Assembly: GCA_035528235.1 (NCBI GenBank)
Contig: DATKZB010000226.1
Span: forward strand, 1 to 18,751
Direction of reading: 5' to 3'
Length of the DNA stretch: 18,751 bases
Origin: DATKZB01 sp035528235
GTDB taxonomy: Bacteria; Planctomycetota; Phycisphaerae; FEN-1346
The position numbers and the translations under genes were made by a program. Each line of letters opens with the position of its first letter. The first letter of the stretch is position 1. Of this stretch, positions 1-7,118 are shown piece after piece. The notes below the pieces were generated by a model. That model did no database searches, had not been told where the DNA came from, and worked only from the letters and a program-made list of their open reading frames with translations.

Positions 1-600
1 GGCGCCATCGCCGACGCCATGGACGGTTGCCAGGTCGAAGAACTCCTGATCCTGGCCGACCTGGCCCGGCGGGCGGTCGACGCCGGGGCACAGGTCATCC
101 TCGAAGGGCCCGGCCACGTGCCGCTCGACCAGGTCGAGACCCAGGTCCGCCTCCAGAAGGAACTGACGGGCGGTCTGCCGTTCTACGTCCTCGGGCCCAT
201 CGTTACGGACGTGGCCCCCGGCTACGATCACATTACCAGCGCGATCGGCGGGGCGGTGGCGGCCATGGCGGGGGCCGATTTCCTGTGTTACGTTACGCCG
301 ACCGAGCACCTGGGGTTGCCTCGCCCCGAGGACGTGCGCGAAGGCGTCATCGCGGCCCGCATCGCCGCCCACGCGGCCGACGTGGCCCGCGGTCGGCCCG
401 ACGCCCGCGCCTGGGATCGCCGCCTCTCCGAAGCCCGCGGCCGACGCGACTGGGAGGCCCAACTGGCCGAGGCCCTGGACCCCGTCCGGGCCAGGGAACT
501 CCGCCACGAGCGGCGCCCGGAACACGGCGACGTGTGCTCGATGTGCGGCGATTACTGCGTGTTCAAGGTCCGGGACGATGACAACACCGAGCCATCATGA
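1..600 (+). CDS. thiC: Phosphomethylpyrimidine synthase ThiC, C-terminal part (5' end outside window)
   Basis: ThiC is the cytoplasmic radical-SAM enzyme that converts aminoimidazole ribotide into hydroxymethylpyrimidine phosphate for thiamine synthesis. The reading frame is open from base 1 and ends at TGA 598-600, so about the last 199 residues are present. Conserved family blocks are visible: EGPGHVPLDQV, the GPIVTDVAPGYDHITSAIGG block, and YVTPTEHLGLP. The C-terminal cluster motif reads CSMCGDYC, which is CX2CX3C rather than the CX2CX4C of the E. coli-type enzyme. The basic tail after it is short. The stop overlaps the ATG of the next gene by 4 bp (ATGA), so the two are probably translated together. 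The start and any TPP riboswitch lie upstream of the window. The identification is very secure. Confidence 0.97.
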   Translation, partial: GAIADAMDGCQVEELLILADLARRAVDAGAQVILEGPGHVPLDQVETQVRLQKELTGGLPFYVLGPIVTDVAPGYDHITSAIGGAVAAMAGADFLCYVTPTEHLGLPRPEDVREGVIAARIAAHAADVARGRPDARAWDRRLSEARGRRDWEAQLAEALDPVRARELRHERRPEHGDVCSMCGDYCVFKVRDDDNTEPS

Positions 601-1196
601 AACGCATCCGACTGGCGGGGACGGCGATCGTCGCGGTTCTGGGCCTCGTCGTGGCAGGTTGCGACGGCGACGGTGCCGCTGAGGACGACGATTGGGCGAA
701 GCAGACCGAGACGGTCCTGCTGTTTCAGTTCGAGAAGTTCCAGACGGCGCCGCGAATCGACGGCGGCGAGGTCGTCCTCAGTTCCCTGGCGGGCAAGGTC
801 GTGCTCCTGGACCTCTTCGGCACGTGGTGCCCGCCGTGTCGGCGGTCGGCGCCCGTCCTGGTGAGCCTGTACGAGCGGTATCGCGACAAGGGCTTCGAGA
901 TCATCGGCTTGGCGTACGAGCAGACCCCCGACGTAGAGCAAGCCAAGCGGGCGGTCGAGGCGTTCCGGCGGGAGTTCCGGATTCCGTATGTCCTGGCCGT
1001 GGGGCCCGACGTCCTGTGGGAGGAACTGCGGGAGAACGCCCACGTCAAGGGCAACGTGCCGACGTTTGTCCTGCTGGACCGCCAAGGCGTCGTCCGCGGC
1101 GTGTTCGAGGGGCTGCCGCCGGGGCGAGAGGCCGTTCTGGCGGACCGGACCGAGAGGCTCCTGGCCGAACCGTACGTCTCGTTGGGGGGGCCATGA
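597..1196 (+). CDS. TlpA/ResA-type thioredoxin-fold lipoprotein
   Basis: A 199-residue exported thiol-disulfide oxidoreductase. The N-terminus is a lipoprotein signal (MKRIRLAG..., hydrophobic core, lipobox VAGC with the lipidated Cys at residue 22). Next is an acidic linker (about 23-35) and a thioredoxin fold with the active site WCPPC at residues 77-81 and the cis-proline segment NVPTF near residue 155. WCPPC is typical of TlpA/ResA proteins that reduce periplasmic disulfides, for example in cytochrome c maturation; the actual partner is unknown. Aspartate follows the lipidated Cys, which in enterobacteria signals inner-membrane retention. The ATG lies within the thiC stop (ATGA), indicating an operon, but no role in thiamine synthesis is implied by the fold. 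Domain assignment is firm and the substrate is not known. Confidence 0.9.
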   Translation: MKRIRLAGTAIVAVLGLVVAGCDGDGAAEDDDWAKQTETVLLFQFEKFQTAPRIDGGEVVLSSLAGKVVLLDLFGTWCPPCRRSAPVLVSLYERYRDKGFEIIGLAYEQTPDVEQAKRAVEAFRREFRIPYVLAVGPDVLWEELRENAHVKGNVPTFVLLDRQGVVRGVFEGLPPGREAVLADRTERLLAEPYVSLGGP

Positions 1197-1288
1197 GGGG
1201 CGGGCCGGCCCGTCCGCAGTTTCCCACACGCGGTTGCGTCCGAGCGCCGGGTGCCACTGGTAGTGATATTACCTTTCTGGGAACGGCG

Positions 1289-1861
1289 CTAGCGCGGCGT
1301 GGCCGGTGCCAGAAGGAAGAGGAATTCGGTGTTTCCGCCGCCTCCCTTCAGGGGCGACTTGGTCTCGGCGAGCCGCTCGAGACCCTCCTGCCGGACGTCG
1401 ATCCGCACCCGGGCAAGCACCGGTTCGAGGTTCCTCTCGGGCACGACGCCGCTCTCGCGTTCGTTTTCGCCGGCCTCGTACTGCGGCTTGACGAGCGAGA
1501 TGATGCGGCCGTCGGCCTTCAGCAGTCGATGCGCCGCCGGCAGGACGTGGCGCTGACGGGTCCAGCCCACGTCGATCGTCACGAGATCGACCGGCTCGGG
1601 CAGCGTGACGTGCATGGCGTTGGTCCGCTCCATGACGACGACGCGCGGGTCCTTCCGCAGTTTCCACGCGAGCGTGCCGTAGGAGGTGTCGACGGAGTAG
1701 ACCTTGGCGGCGCCGTGGGCGAGCAGGCAATCGACGAACCCGCCCTGGTGGCTGCCGAGGTCGGCGCAAACCCGGCCGGCCGGGTCGACGTGGAAGGCCG
1801 CCAGGGCGTGCTCCAGTTTCTCGCCCGACCGCGTGACGTACTTGCCCTGGCTTTCGCTCAC
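1289..1861 (-). CDS. TlyA/FtsJ-type rRNA 2'-O-methyltransferase lacking the S4 domain
   Basis: A 190-residue SAM-dependent methyltransferase most like the catalytic half of TlyA (2'-O-methylation of rRNA cytidines, often annotated as hemolysin A). The sequence opens with YVTRSGEKLEHAL, continues with the SAM motif DLGSHQGGF at 34-42, the block LAWKLRKDPRVVV, the motif TIDVGW at 95-100 and LVKPQYEAG at 123-131. The K-D-K-E tetrad expected of 2'-O-methyltransferases can be traced as K15, D97, K125 and E179. TlyA proteins are usually about 240-270 residues with an N-terminal S4 RNA-binding domain; here that domain is absent. The start is GTG (1861-1859), preceded by GGAAGGGA about 9 bases upstream, so truncation by a wrong start is unlikely. 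It is convergent with the thioredoxin gene and divergent from the lipoprotein at 2013. A role in rRNA modification is inferred from the family. Confidence 0.86.
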   Translation of the reverse strand: MSESQGKYVTRSGEKLEHALAAFHVDPAGRVCADLGSHQGGFVDCLLAHGAAKVYSVDTSYGTLAWKLRKDPRVVVMERTNAMHVTLPEPVDLVTIDVGWTRQRHVLPAAHRLLKADGRIISLVKPQYEAGENERESGVVPERNLEPVLARVRIDVRQEGLERLAETKSPLKGGGGNTEFLFLLAPATPR

Positions 1862-1896
1862 GAGCCGTGTCCCTTCCGGCGTCCGCGCCGGGGGGC

Positions 1897-1924
1897 ATTA
1901 TAGGCGCGGCCGGCGGCGTGTACA
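1897..1924 (-). promoter_or_regulatory. Candidate sigma-70 promoter for the TlyA-like gene
   Basis: On the minus strand TGTACA (1924-1919) is followed after 16 bp by a perfect TATAAT (1902-1897). The predicted start point is near 1890, giving a leader of about 28 bases before the GTG at 1861. The AT-rich hexamer stands out in a very GC-rich intergenic region. Confidence 0.5.
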
Positions 1925-1942
1925 GACCCGGGCCGCATTTGC

Positions 1943-1972
1943 TTGCGTCGCGCGGGATGGGGGTGCTAAGAT
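1943..1972 (+). promoter_or_regulatory. Weak candidate promoter for the small lipoprotein gene
   Basis: TTGCGT (1943-1948) and TAAGAT (1967-1972) are 18 bp apart and sit about 40 bp before the ATG at 2013. The -35 match is poor, so this rests mainly on the -10 box and its location in the divergent intergenic region. Confidence 0.3.
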
Positions 1973-2012
1973 GACGTGGTTCCGGGACCGGACTCGATGA
2001 AGGGAGAACGAG

Positions 2013-2576
2013 ATGAGGCGAACACTCCTGGTGGCCCTGTTGGCGATGGCCGTAACCTCGGGGTGCATCGGCACGGCGGCCAAGCAGGCTTACTACGGCG
2101 CCACGGGTGCCAGCGCCCGGTACTACGAGGTCAAGAGCCTGGGCGGCCAGAACTCGCTCGACGCCTTCGCGGCCGTCGGCGTGCAGCCGTTCGACACGTC
2201 GCCCATGCTCGGGGCGGTGCCTGTTAGCGTGGTCGGCGAGGTCCAGACGTGCATCGTGGAGAAACTGCTGGAGACGAAGATGTTCCAGAGCGTGACCAAG
2301 GGCGCCCCCGCCGGGCAGGGCCTGGTGATTCGCGGCAAGTTCGTCGATTTCGATTCCGGCGGCTCGGCCCTGAGGGCCGTCGGTTTCGGCGTCGACCCGT
2401 TCCTGACGGCACAGATTGAGTTGGTCGACACGGGCTCGAACAAAGTCGTGGGCGTGGCGATGGTCACCGGCACGGTCAAGAGCGCCGTCCGGACCGGGTT
2501 GCAGGAACTTGCCGACGGCGTCGGCAAGGCCGTCAAGGGGCTGGTCGAACGCCACCACACGAAGCCGCCGAAGTAG
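2013..2576 (+). CDS. Small lipoprotein, DUF4410-like, function unknown
   Basis: A 187-residue predicted lipoprotein: basic start MRRT, hydrophobic stretch, lipobox VTSGC with Cys at 18. The mature part has a central segment with alternating hydrophobic residues (QGLVIRGKFVDFDSGG, then FLTAQIELVDTGSNKVVGVA) that resembles DUF4410-type lipoproteins, in which a conserved strand pair describes a value that is set and modified; no enzyme motif is present. The C-terminus is an amphipathic helix ending in KPPK. AAGGGAG lies about 8 bases before the ATG. It appears monocistronic: the methyltransferase gene is divergent upstream and a palindromic element lies directly downstream. It probably resides in the envelope, but no function can be stated. 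Confidence 0.82.
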   Translation: MRRTLLVALLAMAVTSGCIGTAAKQAYYGATGASARYYEVKSLGGQNSLDAFAAVGVQPFDTSPMLGAVPVSVVGEVQTCIVEKLLETKMFQSVTKGAPAGQGLVIRGKFVDFDSGGSALRAVGFGVDPFLTAQIELVDTGSNKVVGVAMVTGTVKSAVRTGLQELADGVGKAVKGLVERHHTKPPK

Positions 2577-2591
2577 AGGCCGGCGCCGTGG

Positions 2592-2668
2592 CCCGGGTGT
2601 GTTCACCCGGGGCTAAAGGCGCGGCGCGTTGGCGTTGTGCCCTTAGCCCCCCGTAATTACACGGGGGG
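2592..2668. repeat. Compound palindromic (REP-like) element or bidirectional terminator
   Basis: Three nested stems fit in 77 bp between two convergent genes. The left hairpin is CCCGGGTG (2592-2599), 4-base loop, CACCCGGG (2604-2611). The right hairpin is CCCCCCGT (2647-2654), 6-base loop, ACGGGGGG (2661-2668). They are joined by a long-range pairing GGGGCTAAAGGC (2609-2620) with GCCCTTAGCCCC (2639-2650), 11 of 12 matched, overlapping the hairpin arms. There is no U-tract, so a classical intrinsic terminator is not shown. Motifs of the CCCGGG-CTAAAG type recall interspersed REP-like elements of planctomycetes (from memory). The right hairpin overlaps the end of the GH15 gene. Confidence 0.6.
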
Positions 2669-4759
2669 CGGCAAGGCCGCAGGGGCGGCGGGCGGCGGTT
2701 CAGGGTCGCCGTCGGTCGCGGCCTGTTCCCAGAAGTGCGGCGCCATGTAGCGGTCGGCGTACCGGCCGCGCTGGTGGATGTGCTGAATCCGACCCGTCTG
2801 CTCGACGAGGCAGCAGCGTTTCTCCAGGTACTCGACGAGGGTCGAGACGACCTCGGCGTGGCTCCAGGCGAGTGGCGACACGCCCATCGGCTCGCCCGTC
2901 TCGGGGTGCAACTGCTCGGCCAGCACACCCGACGGCAGGCACCACTTGGCGACCCATCGCATCCACTCGAACGACTTTTCCAGTTCCTCGACGGTGCGGG
3001 CCTGGACGATCTCGCATCGCATCATCCACAGGCCGGTGATGAACCAGGGGTTGCCCGGTACCCGGACGGGGTCGTCGACCACGCGGTGCCAGGTGTCGCC
3101 CTCGTAGCGGGCGATGCCGCCCACGTCGGTCCGGACCGTGAGGCGGTCGCGGATGGCCTGCAGCGTCCGGGTGACGCGGTCGTCGGCCGTGCCGAGGATG
3201 CCGAAGAGGACCAGGCCGCACAGGCTGGCGTCGACCGTCATGTCGAGTTCGTATCCGCCCGGCGTGCGGGTGCCCGAACGGGCGAACCGGCCTTCGGCCT
3301 CGTTCCAGAAATGCTCGGTCAGCGCCTCGCGCATGCGCTGGGCGACGCGCTCGTAGCGGCTGGCCAGGGGAGACTCGCCGAACGCCGCCGCAAACCGCGC
3401 GGCCGCCTGAAGCCCGGCGATGACGGTGGCCACGGTCCACGTGTGGACGCCCCACCGTTCCTCCCACAGGTCGTGCGAGGGCAGGGGCAGGCCGGTCTCG
3501 GGGTCGACGTGCTGGGCGAGGAAGTCGGCGGCCTTCATGAGCATCGGCCGGTAGAACCGGGCCACGAACTCGATGTCGCGGAACTTCTGGAAGTGACGCC
3601 AGAAGGCCCAGATGACCAGGGCCGTCTCGTCCTCCTGGATGGGCAGGCGGGGCGCCGCGTCCGAGATCCACGGATGCCACGACGAGGCGAGCGACCCGTC
3701 GGGGTTGTACTTGTGCAGGAAGTACCCGTCGGCGTGGATGATCTTGGAGCAGAACTCGAAGAACCGCCGCGAGATGCCGCTGTGTCCGGCCTTGATGAGG
3801 GCGTAGGCGGCCAGGGCCCCGTCGCGCGGCCAGCAGTAGGAGTAGGTGTCGCGGCTGATGTGGACGATGTCGCTGTCGTTGGCGGCCAGGATGGCCCCGT
3901 CGTTGTCGATCTGCGTCCGCAGGATGAGTTGGCTCCGCTTGAAAAGCCAGACGACTTCCTCCGGCACGCCCTCGAAGTTGAACTCCTCCTTGTTGACCCA
4001 CAGGCGCCAGTAGTCGCGCGTCCGGGCGATCATGGCCTGCGGCGTCTTGGCCAGGACGGTCTGGTTGATGCGGCGGACGTCGTGGTACACCCGGCCGCCG
4101 GCGATCCAGTAATAGAGGACCGCCTGCCCTGATGCCGCCAGGTTCAGCCGGACACCGATCGTCGAGTCCACCGTCCCCTGGGCCACCGCGTGACCTTCCA
4201 GGAGGCCGTCCTCGGCGTCGCGCCAAGTGCCTTCCAGGCCGCGCACCTCCTTCGTGCCGCACGTGAACTCCTCCACGCCCCACCGTAGCGGGTCGGCGCA
4301 GTTCACGAGCAGGTAACGCCGGGCCTTGTAGTGGATGATGCTGCGCGTCTCGGGGTCGTAGAACGCCGTGTCGCCGACCTTGGTGCCGTACAGGTTGAAA
4401 TCGTGGCTGAAGAACAGCCGCACCTCGCGGTCCTGATCGGCCAGGTTCGAGACGGTGACCCGCCTCAGGTACACGTTCTCGTGGAAGTCCACACAGTCGG
4501 CGCACTCGAGCTGCACCTGGAGGTCTTCGTGGGTGCACGTGACGTGCGTAACGAGCGTCTCGGGCTCGTAGTCGAGCCGGATAGCCCACTCGGGTCCCAT
4601 CCAGGAGAAACGCCCGTCGCACCAGACGCCGAACCGGCACACGGACCCCTGGTTGTGGTTCTCCTGGCCGACGTGCGGGAAGTACAGGTCGCGGATGCGG
4701 TACGACCCGTCGAAAGACACCAACAGGTTGCCGTTGCCGACAGGCACGTCTCGTGGCAT
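2657..4759 (-). CDS. Glycoside hydrolase family 15 (glucoamylase/trehalase-type)
   Basis: A 700-residue enzyme of the bacterial GH15 type, which hydrolyses alpha-glucosidic bonds of glucans or trehalose with inversion. Residues about 1-270 form the N-terminal beta-sandwich (MPRDVPVGNGNLLVSFD, YRIRDLYFPHVG). The (alpha/alpha)6 barrel follows, with the substrate-binding block SRDTYSYCWPRDGALAAYAL. The general acid is E433 in DLWEERWG and the general base E615 in LAEQLHPETG; both are present, so it should be active. There is no signal peptide, so it probably acts in the cytoplasm on glycogen-like glucan, oligosaccharide or trehalose. The ATG at 4759 is preceded by GGGGGAGG at a good distance; longer in-frame openings upstream read through a palindromic element and are rejected. 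The last residues are Pro/Ala-rich and the TAA lies in the loop of a hairpin. Substrate is not decided by sequence. Confidence 0.93.
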   Translation of the reverse strand: MPRDVPVGNGNLLVSFDGSYRIRDLYFPHVGQENHNQGSVCRFGVWCDGRFSWMGPEWAIRLDYEPETLVTHVTCTHEDLQVQLECADCVDFHENVYLRRVTVSNLADQDREVRLFFSHDFNLYGTKVGDTAFYDPETRSIIHYKARRYLLVNCADPLRWGVEEFTCGTKEVRGLEGTWRDAEDGLLEGHAVAQGTVDSTIGVRLNLAASGQAVLYYWIAGGRVYHDVRRINQTVLAKTPQAMIARTRDYWRLWVNKEEFNFEGVPEEVVWLFKRSQLILRTQIDNDGAILAANDSDIVHISRDTYSYCWPRDGALAAYALIKAGHSGISRRFFEFCSKIIHADGYFLHKYNPDGSLASSWHPWISDAAPRLPIQEDETALVIWAFWRHFQKFRDIEFVARFYRPMLMKAADFLAQHVDPETGLPLPSHDLWEERWGVHTWTVATVIAGLQAAARFAAAFGESPLASRYERVAQRMREALTEHFWNEAEGRFARSGTRTPGGYELDMTVDASLCGLVLFGILGTADDRVTRTLQAIRDRLTVRTDVGGIARYEGDTWHRVVDDPVRVPGNPWFITGLWMMRCEIVQARTVEELEKSFEWMRWVAKWCLPSGVLAEQLHPETGEPMGVSPLAWSHAEVVSTLVEYLEKRCCLVEQTGRIQHIHQRGRYADRYMAPHFWEQAATDGDPEPPPAAPAALPPPV

Positions 4760-4795
4760 GCGTGTTCCTCCCCCGTTGCCCGTCGGCCGGCGCGG

Positions 4796-4966
4796 CGGCT
4801 CAGCCGGGTGCGCCAGAACTTTCTGGCATGGGTGGCATGCCCAGGCCGCCGTTGCCTGGGCATGCTCCATGGCCCTCGAGCGACATGCCCACGCTAACAG
4901 CGGCGTGGGCATGCCACCCGAGAGTGGGATGCATGCCAGAGAAATCTTGGCGCACCGGCTCAGCCG
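4796..4966. repeat. Palindromic intergenic element with two perfect internal hairpins (REP/MITE-like)
   Basis: The ends are inverted copies of about 35 bp (left GGCTCAGCCGGGTGCGCCA, right the complement of GGCTGAGCCGGTGCGCCA), each continuing into a TTTCT...GGCATG block. Inside are two hairpins: GCATGCCCAGGC (4835-4846) with 4854-4865, 12 bp perfect with a 7-base loop; and CATGCCCACGC (4884-4894) with 4903-4913, 11 bp perfect with an 8-base loop. The outer arms of the two also pair with each other (4830-4843 with 4906-4919, 14 bp perfect), so alternative folds compete. There is no open gene inside. The right edge supplies the TGA of the gene at 4960. The layout is like a paired REP unit (BIME) or a MITE. 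No target-site duplication could be confirmed. Confidence 0.8.
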
Positions 4967-6279
4967 GACGCCGCCAGGCGGGCCCGGGCGGCCGACACGA
5001 GCGCCTTGGCGGTTGCCCCGTCTGGCGGAAACACGGCCAGGGCTGTCCGTAAACGCAGCCCGGCATGGACTCTGGACGCGGCTCCGGCGAGTCTTCGCGC
5101 CGCCGCTTCGCAGGACGGTGTGCTCGCGTCGGCTTCCGTGCCCCCTGGGTGGTGGCCCGGCACGGTGACGGCGTAGAGGCCGGTATCGAGCCGGCCGCCT
5201 TGCATGCCTCTTGCCAGAGCCGCCTGGATGGCCGCACCCAGCCGGCTCTGAACGTCGGCGGGCAGGGCCCCCACGCCCGGTGCGGCATCGAGCAGCACCA
5301 GGCCGACCTCGGCCCGGGCGTCCTCGGCCCGGGTAATCAGCGCTTCCAGGTGGGTCAGGAACGGGTCGGCCTTGAGCAGCCCCGTCTCGACGTCGCGAAG
5401 CGCCAGCCTGGCGTACCGGTCGCGCTGGGCGGCGAGGCGGCACAGGCGGGCGAGCGCGTCGGCCAGCGCGGCGGCGGCCCCGCGGTCAGCCTGGTCGAGG
5501 GGCGTGCCGTCGGTCTTGTCGGTGAAACAGATGGCCCCGAAGGTCTCGCCCGCGTCGCGAACGGGCACGCAGAGCAGGCCCCCCGGCCGAACGCCGACCG
5601 TCCCGTCGGGCAGGAGGAGCACCTCGCCGGTGCCCAGCGCCCGCTCGGCGGCGGCACGCTCGGCCTCGAACCCGCCGAAGCCCGTCTGGTCGTACGTCAT
5701 GGCCGCGTCGAGGCGGTTGGTTCCGGGCGGGCGCGCCAGCGCGCATCCCCGTCGCACGCCGAGCGCGCTGAGGATCAGCATCGACCCGTCGCAGAACAGG
5801 GCTTGGGGCGCGGCCGGAGCGAGTTCGGTCAGGCGGCAGGCCGCCAGGAACAGGCGCTGGGCACGCGGGTCCGCAGCGGATACGCCGGCGGGCGCCAACT
5901 CGGCCGGCGGCCGAAGCACCGACGGGACCCGTCGGATGTCCCCGGGAAGCACGAAATAGTCCGCGGCGCCTTGCCGCACGAGGGCCCGGCCGACGGGCTC
6001 GTCCTCAGGATGCAGCAGGGCGTACACGGGCACCTGGGGACGGCACCGCACGAGCGCCGCCACGACGTCGCGCTCGGAACCCGCCAGGTCCCGGAGGTTC
6101 AGCAGGACGGCCCGGGGCGCCTTCCGGGCGATCGCCAGTAGGGCATCGACCGCGGCGGGGCACGTCTCGGCGGGCTGGACGGCGGGTTCGACGAGGGCCC
6201 GCAGCGCCGGGTCGCGGCAGACGAAGACGATGCGGTCATCGGGTTCGGCCACGCCGGTCGCGGTTGCGTCGCGCGTCAC
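4960..6279 (-). CDS. Degenerate receiver / GAF / GGDEF-like signalling protein
   Basis: A 439-residue soluble protein. Residues about 17-125 have a CheY-like pattern (RIVFVCRDPALRALV, PRAVLLNLRD, VPVYALLHPED, GAADYFVLPGD), but the acidic pair, the phosphoacceptor Asp, the Thr/Ser and the Lys are all replaced. Residues about 150-285 look like a GAF domain (LLCVPVRDAGETFGAICFTDK). From D296 (DVETGLLKADPFLTHLEALI) the sequence follows a GGDEF domain, but the signature position reads RLDTGLY at 363-369, so diguanylate cyclase activity is not expected. It is probably a binding or scaffold protein. GTG start at 6279 overlaps the upstream stop (GTGA), so it is translationally coupled to the gene at 6276. 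The domain calls are by pattern only; the GAF call is the least certain. Confidence 0.72.
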   Translation of the reverse strand: MTRDATATGVAEPDDRIVFVCRDPALRALVEPAVQPAETCPAAVDALLAIARKAPRAVLLNLRDLAGSERDVVAALVRCRPQVPVYALLHPEDEPVGRALVRQGAADYFVLPGDIRRVPSVLRPPAELAPAGVSAADPRAQRLFLAACRLTELAPAAPQALFCDGSMLILSALGVRRGCALARPPGTNRLDAAMTYDQTGFGGFEAERAAAERALGTGEVLLLPDGTVGVRPGGLLCVPVRDAGETFGAICFTDKTDGTPLDQADRGAAAALADALARLCRLAAQRDRYARLALRDVETGLLKADPFLTHLEALITRAEDARAEVGLVLLDAAPGVGALPADVQSRLGAAIQAALARGMQGGRLDTGLYAVTVPGHHPGGTEADASTPSCEAAARRLAGAASRVHAGLRLRTALAVFPPDGATAKALVSAARARLAASG

Positions 6280-6968
6280 GATTCGTCGTCCTCGCCGAGG
6301 AGGATGCGGAGTTCATCCTCGGTCAGTTCGATAGTGCCCAGGACCTTGCCCTGGGCCAACTCGTCGTCGCCATCGAGGTTCTCCACGCCTCTAACCACCT
6401 CGTGGGTCTGGGGCGGGGGGACGGACTCAGGCACCTCGGTTGCCCCCGGCCGGCCGCCTCCGGCCAGGTACTGCTTGACGGCCGGCGGAATGGACGGCCA
6501 CGGCGCTTCCTTGGCCGGCTCCTCGGCAGCCGCCGGCGCGGGCGCCGCCTGGGCCGCGGCCCCGACCGGCGACGCTTCGGCGGGCGAGGCGGGGGCAGCG
6601 CTCAGCGCCAGGCCCTCGACGAAACGCGAGAGGTCGTCGGGCGTTGCGAGAATGACGTCGGCCCCCACCAACTCGGCGATGCGGCCCTTGTGCTCGAAGC
6701 CGGGCGAGTGGTAAGCCACGACGACCGTCGCGGGCCACTCGCGTCGGACGAGCGGGATGATGCGGAACTCGCCGGGGCCGAAATGGTCGACGCCCAGGAT
6801 CAGGTGGCGAATGCCGCCGGCGGCCCCCTCGGCCTCGGCCGGCACGTCGTAGACCGTTGGCGCAATGGCCAGTCGCAGGCCGGCAGCGCGAAGACCTCGG
6901 TGAAGTGCCTCGGCAACCGCCGACCCGGTCTGCTTGACCAGAAGCGAAAGCGAACCGGTCGTCGTCAC
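6276..6968 (-). CDS. Pseudo-receiver protein with Ala/Pro linker and acidic tail
   Basis: About 230 residues. Residues 1-120 show the alternating pattern of a receiver domain (IRHLILGVDHFGPGEF, then PATVVVAYHSPGF, then GADVILATPDDLSRFVEGL), but there is no N-terminal acidic pair and no conserved Lys, so phosphotransfer is doubtful. Residues about 125-185 are an Ala/Pro-rich linker. The C-terminus is acidic and ends GEDDES, with ELTEDELRILL predicted as a short helix. GTG at 6968 is chosen because TGAGGGG lies 8 bases before it; an in-frame GTG at 6977 overlaps that ribosome site. It is the first gene of a minus-strand unit with the degenerate GGDEF-type protein, which it overlaps by 4 bp. I do not recognise a named family. 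A partner role for its neighbour is inferred from coupling. Confidence 0.68.
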   Translation of the reverse strand: MTTTGSLSLLVKQTGSAVAEALHRGLRAAGLRLAIAPTVYDVPAEAEGAAGGIRHLILGVDHFGPGEFRIIPLVRREWPATVVVAYHSPGFEHKGRIAELVGADVILATPDDLSRFVEGLALSAAPASPAEASPVGAAAQAAPAPAAAEEPAKEAPWPSIPPAVKQYLAGGGRPGATEVPESVPPPQTHEVVRGVENLDGDDELAQGKVLGTIELTEDELRILLGEDDES

Positions 6969-7010
6969 GGCGCACACCCCTCAGGAGGCGGCCATCGCCA
7001 CCAGGTGTCT

Positions 7011-7039
7011 ACTATGGACTATTTCCCGGGTCGCGTCAA
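7011..7039 (-). promoter_or_regulatory. Candidate sigma-70 promoter for the pseudo-receiver operon
   Basis: On the minus strand TTGACG (7039-7034) and CATAGT (7016-7011) are separated by 17 bp. The start point would be near 7004, about 35 bases before the GTG at 6968. The -35 is 5 of 6 and the -10 is 4 of 6 against consensus. Confidence 0.45.
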
Positions 7040-7089
7040 GGGCGGCGTTACGTGCGGTCGGCGGCGGGGGGCCGCGGCGGGAAATGGCC

Positions 7090-7118
7090 TTGACAGCGAG
7101 GGTACCCGGCGATACAAA
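7090..7118 (+). promoter_or_regulatory. Candidate sigma-70 promoter for the gap-pgk-rpe-accD run
   Basis: A perfect TTGACA (7090-7095) is followed after 17 bp by TACAAA (7113-7118). The start point would be near 7125, leaving a leader of about 90 bases before the gap ATG at 7214. It is divergent from the promoter candidate at 7011-7039. Confidence 0.55.

Noticed and set aside
1201..1212. Perfect 12-bp palindrome CGGGCCGGCCCG after the thioredoxin gene
   Set aside because: It has no loop and no U-tract, and short GC palindromes are expected by chance at this GC content.
692..1903. Long open frame across the thioredoxin and methyltransferase genes
   Set aside because: Arg/Gly/Pro-rich shadow of real genes on other frames, with no ribosome site or family likeness.
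4760..5443. N-terminal extension of the GH15 gene
   Set aside because: The extension reads through the palindromic element and antisense frame of the GGDEF-like gene; the ATG at 4759 has a strong ribosome site.
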